This document shows positions 57,741 to 64,000 of a stretch of DNA of 64,000 nt, one piece after another (the stretch's first letter is position 1; each line of letters opens with the position of its first letter). The position numbers were made by a program, and so were the translations under genes. The DNA is from CAWAVN01 sp963844315 (GTDB lineage Bacteria > Planctomycetota > Planctomycetia > Planctomycetales > Planctomycetaceae), in contig CAWJOC010000002.1 of the NCBI GenBank assembly GCA_963844315.1, positions 1-64,000 of the forward strand, read 5' to 3'. The notes below the pieces were generated by a model. The model was not told the origin of the DNA and did not search any database. It was given only the letters and a program-made list of their open reading frames with translations.

Positions 57741-59093
57741 ATGGAATGCGGTATGAATGCAGTGTTGCCCCAATACGACGTCAACTCAACCACTTGGTTT
57801 TACCTGTCACTGCTGTTGATTGTCGCCATCTATTTTCGCTTCACCAGATTCTGGTCGCTCAGAAACCTGGATGTGGCGCTGCTCCTGGCGTTTTCGCCGG
57901 CCTTGCTATTTACCGAATCCTCTCCGACCGTCAGCAACACTTGGCTGTTCACGGCGTCGGGGCTGCTCTTGGTTCGGCTCCTCTGTGATGGGCTGTTTGC
58001 CCGCAGGCCGCGGATGGAGCAAAACCTCAACTCGCCGGGGTTGGCATTTTTGGGGCTGTGCGCCTTGATCTTTTTGGGGATGCGCGTGGCCACGGAACCG
58101 CTTCCGGATTCCACGCTCAACACGGTCAAACGCAGCGAAAACCTCCGCCATCGCGTGGATGCGTCGGAGGAGCGGGTGGAAGCCGGTCCGACGCCGAGCT
58201 TGATCGGTGCTCCCGTGGGAGTGATTTCCGAGGCGGTCTCGAAAGAGGATCCCAACGCAGACCAAGGCATGAAGCCGGCGGCCATTGTCACCGCCCGCGT
58301 GATGGCGGTGCTGTCCCATGTCGCGATCGTGGCGGCACTCTACGTTTTGGGGTGGAAACTGTTCGGCGATCCGCACGCGGGCTTGGCGATGGGGCTGTTC
58401 CATTTGCTGCTGCCTTGCACGTTTTATCAGGCGAGCGAAGTGATCCACGTATTGCCCTCCGCCTTGATTCTGTGGGCGATTGTGGCGTGGCGGAAGCCGC
58501 TGGTTTCCGGGGGGCTGTTGGGATTGGCGTGCGGAACACTGTTCTTCCCCGTTTTCTTGTTGCCTTTATGGACGGCGTTTTACGGGCGGCAAAACGCGCA
58601 TCAAGTTTTTGGGAGCCTTGTCGGTCACGGGCTTGATCCTGGTGGGCAGCCTGGCGTTTACTTCCAGCGATACCAACTCGCTATTGCGGCAGGTGCTCGG
58701 CTCGATTGACTGGACCGTGCTCTCGTTTGGATTCCAAGACGCCGATGGGTTCTGGGCGCTCAGAATGCGATCTACCGCCTGCCGTTGGGAGCCGCGTTTT
58801 TTGTGGGGCTGGTGTTCATGACGATCTGGCCGCGAAAGAAGTCCCTGGAGTATCTGATCTCCGCTTCCACCGCGATCATCGTGGCCACGCAGTTCTGGTA
58901 TCCCCAGCAAGGCGGGGTTTACGTGCTCTGGTACTTGCCGCTGGTGTTGATGGTGGTGTTTCGCCCGCGTCTTTTGCAGTATGCCCTCACGCCGCCGACC
59001 AAAGCCGCGAACGCGGAACCGGCGTCTCCGACGCAAGGCGAAGCGCCCAATCTCGTCGGGTCGGCATCGTCCAACCGGGTGCAATTCCGCTGA
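57741..59093 (+). CDS. Polytopic membrane protein, glycosyltransferase-like scaffold (two frameshifts)
   Basis: About 450 residues with at least ten membrane helices: STTWFYLSLLLIVAIYF, LDVALLLAFSPALLF, WLFTASGLLLVRLLCDGL, AFLGLCALIFLGMRVA, VMAVLSHVAIVAALYVLGWK, LAMGLFHLLLPCTFYQASEV, ALILWAIVAWRKPL and GLLGLACGTLFFPVFLLPLW. A loop with CTFYQASEVIHVLPSALIL resembles the integral-membrane glycosyltransferase arrangement but the catalytic DD-type motif is not clear. Slips near 58585 and 58755 join GKTRIKFLGALSVTGL and NAIYRLPLGAAFF to the C-terminus. Start 57741 or 57753 (MNAVLPQYD). The function is uncertain. Confidence 0.72.
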
Positions 59094-59156
59094 GAGTTGC
59101 TTTGGGTGAAAACTTTTTTAGCCGAATGGCAACACCCCACCCAAGTCAAGGACATG

Positions 59157-59337
59157 AAGGCATTTTAACGCAAAGACCGCTAAGAAAAGACGCAAAGAAG
59201 GGCAAAGATAAGGGAATCTCGATCGTCCTCAACCAGGAATGTCGGGACAAGGAATCCCTGACCATTTCAATGGCCTGCTTTTCTTTCTCTTTGCGGGCTT
59301 CGCGTCTTTTCTTAGCGGTCTTTGCGTTAAAATGCCT
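59157..59337. repeat. Long-spacer inverted repeat, family E
   Basis: AAGGCATTTTAACGCAAAGA (59157) and its inverse from 59302, with about 110 bases between. The flanks GCCGAATGG (59121) and CCGTTCGGC (59340) extend the pairing. The design matches 7337-7514. It separates converging genes. Confidence 0.85.
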
Positions 59338-59361
59338 TCCCGTTCGGCTAAAGTGTTACGT

Positions 59362-59744
59362 TTAGCCAGGGTATTCTCGCGGGGAGACGCCCAGGTTCAC
59401 GATGCTGCACGCCATGATGACGCTTAAACCCAGGGCTTGGGCTTTCTCCAGAATCTCGTCGCTCTCGCTGCCGGGGTTGAACCAGACTTCCTTGGGGTTT
59501 AACGCCTGGATGTCCTCCAGGACCGTCAGTCCCACCGCCGGCGGCAGATACACGCTGACGCGGTCCACCTGCTTCACCGGCAGGTCGGACAGACTGGGAT
59601 AGGCTTTGAGTCCTTCGATTTCCTCGGCACTGGGATTGATGGGATAGACCTCATACCCCTGGTCCAAATGCGCCCGCACGGATTTGTTGCCGAACTTCTG
59701 GCGATTCTGGCTCGCGCCAAAATCGCGACGGTGGGTTTTGCCAT
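59362..59744 (-). CDS. CoA-binding protein, YccU-type (one frameshift)
   Basis: About 127 residues. The start MAKPTVAIL at 59744 continues, after a slip near 59717 (GG for GGG), as GASQNRQKFGNKSVRAHLDQ, GYEVYPINPSAEEIEGLKAY, DRVSVYLPPAVGLTVLEDIQ, KEVWFNPGSESDEILEKAQ and IMACSIVNLGVSPREYPG. This is a Rossmann CoA-binding domain of the YccU/acetate-CoA-ligase-alpha-N-terminal group. The enzyme role is unknown; the family is often a partner in acyl-CoA metabolism or a CoA sensor. It lies 67 bases downstream of the protoglobin gene. Confidence 0.88.
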
Positions 59745-59811
59745 GGGTGTTCTCGCAAGGGGGAAGGTGATGGAAAACGGAAGATCACAAACCGGCGGAA
59801 CACGGATCCGC

Positions 59812-60399
59812 TTAGGCCATGACCGCCGGATAGTGGTAGTGCCGCGTGATGAGGTCGTTTTGCAGCCAGAGCAATTTGTTGAAGGCCAGGACGGTGCGCT
59901 GTTCGGTGGCTTTGTCCAATCCCAGGCTGAGAATTGTGCCGATGAGGGCATTCGAGACGAACCCCATCAGGGCGTTCATTTGCACCAAAGGCACATCCAG
60001 GTCTTTGCTCCCGGCTTTGGGGGTGTGAATCTTGCCCACGAAATCCAGGTAATTCACCATCTTGTCATCGTAGGGTTTCGTGACGAGATTTGCCAGATAC
60101 CGTCCCAAATGCTGCTTGCGGAATTGGATCATTTCATGGTCCAGGGCGAGGGTTTCCAGGCTTTGGGGAACTTGGCCCTCATAGCCCGATTGCCGGGGGA
60201 CGAAATGCCGTTTGGTGGAATCATAGGAAAACAGCTGCTCGTAGACCGCATCCACCAATTGGGGAACCAAAGGGGCCAACCGTCCCGAGGCGGCGTGAAT
60301 GGCCAGGGTGTCCTCGTGGGAAAACCCCATGAATTCGCTGACATACCCAAAGCGGTAGGCCAAATCGGTTTCCAGGCGGGCTTCATCAATGCGTTTCAT
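59812..60399 (-). CDS. Protoglobin-family haem sensor protein
   Basis: 195 residues. The ATG at 60399 has GGAGGA about 8 bases upstream and is preferred over the upstream frame start at 60519. The globin core has RFGYVSEFMGFSHEDTLAIH, ALDHEMIQFRKQHLGRYL and VGKIHTPKAGS, where H125 is the probable proximal haem ligand, and the C-terminal NALIGTILSLGLDKATEQR. Length fits protoglobin without a fused output domain, so it probably acts as a gas-binding or haem-storage protein. The CoA-binding gene follows, possibly in one transcript. Confidence 0.9.
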   Translation of the reverse strand: MKRIDEARLETDLAYRFGYVSEFMGFSHEDTLAIHAASGRLAPLVPQLVDAVYEQLFSYDSTKRHFVPRQSGYEGQVPQSLETLALDHEMIQFRKQHLGRYLANLVTKPYDDKMVNYLDFVGKIHTPKAGSKDLDVPLVQMNALMGFVSNALIGTILSLGLDKATEQRTVLAFNKLLWLQNDLITRHYHYPAVMA

Positions 60400-60573
60400 G
60401 GGGATTCCTCCAAAGTGAGAGATTGGCGAGCGTTCTCGTGCCCAAAGCGGGCCACAGCGCAGAAGACTATAAGCCCGCGAAAACAGGATGTCAATGTCCT
60501 CTTTTGTCAAGTTCCCCAATTACTTGCAAGATTCCGGCCCAGATACAATAATGCGAGTTTCAGTAGTTCCAAA

Positions 60574-60646
60574 TTCGTAGCCGAAGTCGTGAGACTTCGA
60601 ACGGTTTTCCGCGATCAACTCCGAACTCTCACGAGTTCGGCTACGA
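60574..60646. repeat. Inverted-repeat pair, family I
   Basis: TTCGTAGCCGAAGTCGTGAG... and CACGAGTTCGGCTACGA, imperfect arms about 27 bases long around a 20-base spacer. Each arm has its own GAAGTC / GACTTC or GAACTC / GAGTTC stem. It lies in the gap 60400-60933 ahead of the TPR-alphaCTD gene; nothing else is seen there. Confidence 0.85.
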
Positions 60647-60933
60647 TGGTTTGGGAGAGGTTGAAAAATCGCCGGAAAGATTCGTAAATAGCAGGAAGAG
60701 ACCCATTCCAAAACACACCAGGGCAGCCAACGGTCTTTTGCTTTATCTCATGCCGGACTCACATCTCTCGACCGCACAAAATGTCCACAGGCATCCCAAC
60801 TTCCATTTGAGATCGTATTCCCTTTGACTCCCGATGTTAAGGTCCGTGGTCAAGGTTGACGAATCCGTGGGTTGGTGATCCAAAACGAAAATCCCTCTCA
60901 TTCATTCCGCCGGAAAATCTCGGAGGCCACACA

Positions 60934-62274
60934 GTGACGACTCAGACCATTCCCGCTCCCGATGCCCCTAAAATCCGGGAGATCCTCTTGGAGAAATCCG
61001 CCTTCGACAAGGAGGATCTGAGGGACATTCAGGCGATTTTGCCGGGTCCGCATCTCACGGAAGTCCGCCAGTGCCTGGGCGAATTGAACGCCAAACGCAA
61101 ATCGGGGCTGGCCACCGACCGGGACTTGCTGGTCTTGGGCGTGGTGTCGTATCTGGTGGGAAAGCACCGCCAGGCGGAGGAAGTTCTCGCGGAACTCCCT
61201 AAAAACGGCATGGCGGCGTTTTACCGGGGACGGGCCTTATACAATCTCGGCGAATACCCCGAAGCCGTCCAGGCTTATAACGCGGCCATCGCGCAGGGAT
61301 ACGACAAAGTGACCTGTGCTTTGTTCAAAGCCGGGGCCATCCGGCAGACGGGCGACCTGGACGAAGCCGAAGCCGTCTTGAAGCAGACCGGGCGCGAAGG
61401 CGTCACGCGGGCGGAATACTCGTTTCAGATGGGCTGCCTCAGGGATGACCGGGGGGATTTGTTCGGGGCCATCGAGCATTTCGAACGCGCGGTGGACATG
61501 GACCCGCACCATACCGAGGCCCTCTACCGCCTGGCCAATGAGAACAACCTTTTGGGGAACGATGAAGAAGCGATCAAGTTCTACGAGCAAAGCCTGTCGC
61601 GTCCGCCGTTCTTTTTGGGGGCGCTCATTAATCTTGGCCTCTTGTATGAAGACAACGAAAACTACGTGGCGGCGGCGTATTGCTTCCGGCAAGTGCTCAG
61701 CGTGGACCCCAACCACGCTAGGGCGGAGCTTTACCTCAAGGACATTGAAGCCTCGAGCGACATGTATTACGACGAGGAAGCTGTGCGCCGCCAGCGCGAA
61801 CTCGATCAGGTGATGAGCATTCCCATCACCGATTTCGAGTTGTCCGCCCGCAGCCGGAATTGCCTGGAACGGGCCGGGATTGACAACCTGGGCGATTTGA
61901 CCCGCGTCACCGAGGATGAACTGCTCGCCGGCAAGAACTTCGGGGAGACCTCGCTCAAGGAGATTCAGGAAATGCTCCAGACGCGGGGATTGTCCATTGG
62001 GCAGTTTGCCCGGCCGTCGAAACCCTCCACGCCCAGCTACCAGCCTCAGGATTTGTCGCCTCAGGAGCGGGCCATGCTGGAAGCCCCGGTGACGGACTTG
62101 AACCTTTCGGTGCGTGCCCGCAAATGCCTTTCGCGGTTGGGCATCACCGCTCTTGGCGAATTGACCTCGCGGACCGCCGACGAGTTGCTCGGCGTCCGGA
62201 ACTTCGGAGTCACATCGCTCAATGAGATTCGCGCCAAACTGGCCGAGAAAGGCATGAAGCTCCGAAACGACTAA
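60934..62274 (+). CDS. TPR protein with two RNA-polymerase-alpha-CTD-like modules
   Basis: 446 residues. The start is GTG at 60934: GGAGG lies 10 bases upstream, while the frame's extension to a TTG at 60856 has no such site. Residues about 65-290 are TPR repeats (AAFYRGRALYNLGEYPEAVQ, ALYRLANENNLLGNDEEAIK, INLGLLYEDNENYVAAAYCF). Two modules at about 296-350 and 383-444 share the alpha-CTD helix-hairpin-helix plan: ITDFELSARSRNCLERAGID with GKNFGETSLKEIQEML, and VTDLNLSVRARKCLSRLGIT with VRNFGVTSLNEIRAKL. Such proteins are typical of planctomycetes. They likely bind DNA or RNA polymerase partners; no direct role is known. A strong terminator follows at 62361. Confidence 0.9.
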   Translation: MTTQTIPAPDAPKIREILLEKSAFDKEDLRDIQAILPGPHLTEVRQCLGELNAKRKSGLATDRDLLVLGVVSYLVGKHRQAEEVLAELPKNGMAAFYRGRALYNLGEYPEAVQAYNAAIAQGYDKVTCALFKAGAIRQTGDLDEAEAVLKQTGREGVTRAEYSFQMGCLRDDRGDLFGAIEHFERAVDMDPHHTEALYRLANENNLLGNDEEAIKFYEQSLSRPPFFLGALINLGLLYEDNENYVAAAYCFRQVLSVDPNHARAELYLKDIEASSDMYYDEEAVRRQRELDQVMSIPITDFELSARSRNCLERAGIDNLGDLTRVTEDELLAGKNFGETSLKEIQEMLQTRGLSIGQFARPSKPSTPSYQPQDLSPQERAMLEAPVTDLNLSVRARKCLSRLGITALGELTSRTADELLGVRNFGVTSLNEIRAKLAEKGMKLRND

Positions 62275-62360
62275 GTGGGACTTCCGGCCTTGGGAATTGT
62301 CGGTGAATTTCTGATAGTTCCCACGACTGCAAATCCACTCCCACACCATCGCCCTAAGAA

Positions 62361-62406
62361 ACACCAGCGAGGAGGTTGCCTTCTTCGCTGGTGTTTTTGT
62401 TTTTTC
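62361..62406 (+). terminator. Rho-independent terminator
   Basis: ACACCAGCGA and TCGCTGGTGT form a 10-bp stem around a 14-base loop, followed by TTTTGTTTTTT. It lies about 90 bases after the TPR-alphaCTD stop. The gap 62275-62569 is otherwise empty. Confidence 0.85.
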
Positions 62407-62569
62407 CCGCAAATCCTCCTGTTTTGAGGGATCCGGACCCATCAAACTCTCTTGATGGATGGTTCATTGTATTCGGCAGCATGAGAGTGTATGCTCCCAG
62501 CACTTGGACGTAGCGGCAATGCGTCATCACAGTGATCAGGTCTAGGTTTTTTTACAAGGAGTTGAGACC

Positions 62570-64000
62570 ATGGTTTTGAAGCACTGGCTGGTTTGTCTGC
62601 AACAGCACTTTCGTTTCCAATCCCGTTCTTCCCGTCGCAAGGATTCGCACAACCGGCGGCTTTTGAACCGAACGGTCCCCGCCCAGACGGAGGTTTTGGA
62701 AGACCGAACGATGTTGACGGCGTATGTCGTCAACACGCTGGATGACGTGGTCGCCGCGGACACGTTTGTGAGTTTGCGGGAAGCCATTCAGGCCGCGAAT
62801 ACTAACACGCCGGTCAATGAGGCCGCGGCAGGCATGGCCGACGGCGACAGCATCACGTTTGATCCCAGCATTGCGGGCGGAACCATCGTCTTGAACTTGG
62901 GCGAACTCAGCATCACCGACGACCTGACCATCGACGGTGCCGATTCGGGCATGACCGAGGCGAATATCACGATCAGCGGCAATAATGTCTTCCGCATCTT
63001 CAACATCGACACCACGCTTGTGGGAACGAGCGCGGATGTTTCGCTGTCCAATCTGAATCTGGACGCGGGCAATACCATCGGCAACGGCGGGGCCATTTTG
63101 ATCGCCGACGGCGAAAACGTCACCTTGGACACGCTCTCCATCACCAACAGCACGGCGGTGGGGAATGGGGGAGCCATCTTCGCCGGGGATGGCGTGCTCA
63201 ATATCACGAACAGCCAAATCGGCAATGCCGTGGTCGACAATGATTTTTGGTCCAACAGCGGAGCGACCGCAACCGATGATGAGATCTTCGTCTTCGTAAA
63301 CGTCGCCACTGGCACGCCGACGTTGGACGTTTTGAACAATAGCGGATCGAATCTGGCTTCGCCGGTCGATCCGGTGGCGGCGGGCGTGGACGTCGATGAG
63401 AGCGGCAACGTGTTCTACAACGTCAGCTCCGCTGTCGATCCTCTCGCGGATTATGACATTTACACTTCAGTGGTGGATGCCACCGCCGCCGTGGCCGAAA
63501 CCGAAGCCAATGAAACCGCGGCGACAGCAAACGGCATTTTGGAAGACAACCTGGTCACGGGAACGCTGGCCACGACGGCGGACGTGGATTTCTTTGAAGT
63601 CACCCTGGGATTGCTGGATGACCGTCTGGTGGTCATTGTGGATAACGACCCCGACGACGACCTGATCAACACTATGACTCAGGTTGACATTATCAACTCC
63701 GACGGCACGACGGTCTTGGCCAGCGGCCTGTTTGCCGGCGGCGAGGCCGATGCCGCGATTGCCACTGGCCTCACGGGCCTGGGAACCTACTTCGTCCGCA
63801 TCACCAGCAGCGGCGGCGGGACGGGAAATTACTCTTTTGTGGCGCAGGCCCTGGGCGGTTCCGATCAAGTCGATGAAACGGAACCCAACAACACCCGCCT
63901 GAACGCGGATGCGTTGATAACCACGCAATTTGGCCAAGGGGACATTACCTCACCGATTGGCGGGAACCAGGCTGTCAGTGGTGGCGGGATCTTCGTGGAC
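62570..64000 (+). CDS. Large surface/secreted protein, CSLREA-type start with PPC domain (partial)
   Basis: The frame is open from 62570 to the window end (477 codons) with no stop. CAAGGAG lies 7 bases before the ATG. The N-terminus has a basic stretch (HFRFQSRSSRRKDSHNRRLL) and the planctomycete export-related motif EVLEDRTML; then the CSLREA-like VVNTLDDVVAADTFVSLREA with IQAANTN. Asparagine/glycine/threonine-rich parallel-beta-helix repeats follow (DGDSITFDPSIAGGTIVLNL, ITISGNNVFRIFNI, GNGGAILIADGENVTLDTLS). A PPC domain is at about residues 325-425 (ETAATANGILEDNLVTG, DVDFFEVTLG, GTYFVRITSSGGGTGNYSFV), and a second one begins at ETEPNNTRLNADAL. It is probably a giant cell-surface protein. 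Confidence 0.88.
   Translation, partial: MVLKHWLVCLQQHFRFQSRSSRRKDSHNRRLLNRTVPAQTEVLEDRTMLTAYVVNTLDDVVAADTFVSLREAIQAANTNTPVNEAAAGMADGDSITFDPSIAGGTIVLNLGELSITDDLTIDGADSGMTEANITISGNNVFRIFNIDTTLVGTSADVSLSNLNLDAGNTIGNGGAILIADGENVTLDTLSITNSTAVGNGGAIFAGDGVLNITNSQIGNAVVDNDFWSNSGATATDDEIFVFVNVATGTPTLDVLNNSGSNLASPVDPVAAGVDVDESGNVFYNVSSAVDPLADYDIYTSVVDATAAVAETEANETAATANGILEDNLVTGTLATTADVDFFEVTLGLLDDRLVVIVDNDPDDDLINTMTQVDIINSDGTTVLASGLFAGGEADAAIATGLTGLGTYFVRITSSGGGTGNYSFVAQALGGSDQVDETEPNNTRLNADALITTQFGQGDITSPIGGNQAVSGGGIFVD

Noticed and set aside
6048..60646. CRISPR array
   Set aside because: The repeats are paired inverted arms scattered across gaps, without regular direct repeats or unique spacers of constant length, and no cas gene is present.
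61237..62445. 402-codon frame on the minus strand
   Set aside because: Antisense of the TPR-alphaCTD gene; no similarity or ribosome site.

Overview
The window reads as chromosomal DNA of a planctomycete (phylum Planctomycetota). The evidence is the family mix: a DUF1501 / pre-peptidase-C-terminal / DUF1549-DUF1553 / cytochrome-WD40 cluster, a Ser/Thr kinase with a CPVCG N-terminus and TPR tail, a TPR protein ending in two RNA-polymerase-alpha-CTD-like modules, a secreted protein with an LEDRTML N-terminal motif, formylmethanofuran-dehydrogenase-type C1 genes in a bacterial context, sulfatase, ThuA and PQQ-propeller secreted proteins. I cannot assign it below class. No rRNA, tRNA, CRISPR array, prophage or intact insertion sequence was seen.

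Layout. 1-6 kb: a FAD oxidoreductase running off the left edge, argS, a secreted DUF6263-like protein, a secreted sulfatase. 6-16.9 kb: a response regulator fused to an anti-sigma-type ATPase, a secreted unknown, a beta-barrel protein, a transmembrane Ser/Thr kinase, a lipoprotein, a PQQ-propeller protein and zwf. 17-25 kb: thiG and thiS, ThuA, VanZ, an aminotransferase, a ROK protein, a methyltransferase with a beta-sandwich N-terminus, small membrane and antitoxin-like proteins. 25.5-30 kb: an anchored unknown, a truncated RAYT-type transposase, pyk, a Tat-signal protein, hpt. 30.4-39.7 kb: four large secreted-protein genes in one direction. 39.8-46 kb: a VIT1-like transporter next to fhcA, a PHM-like protein, YkgJ, DUF3500. 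46.2-50.8 kb: an RND efflux pair. 51-57.4 kb: a pseudokinase, an ankyrin protein, then fhcB, Uma2, an fwdD-like gene and an unknown, all on the minus strand. 57.7-64 kb: a polytopic membrane protein, a CoA-binding protein, a protoglobin, the TPR-alphaCTD protein, and the start of a giant CSLREA-type surface protein cut by the right edge.

Two patterns cut across the genes. First, about half of the recognisable genes carry one to three single-base frameshifts, often at short homopolymers, including genes such as thiG, thiS and the RND pump. This looks like uncorrected sequencing indels more than decay, so I annotate these as full-length genes with the break points given. Second, many intergenic gaps hold paired inverted repeats, falling into about ten sequence families (named A to I here, plus weaker ones). 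They are shaped like REPINs (two inverted REP arms), and a RAYT fragment lies in the same window. Several sit directly after stop codons and end in T-runs, so they probably also act as terminators.

How the genes work together: fhcA and fhcB/fwdD point to a methanofuran-type C1 formyl oxidation module, split over two loci here. zwf, pyk and hpt are central metabolism and salvage, and thiS/thiG supply the thiazole of thiamine. The 30-40 kb cluster and the other signal-peptide proteins are the exported set typical of the phylum.
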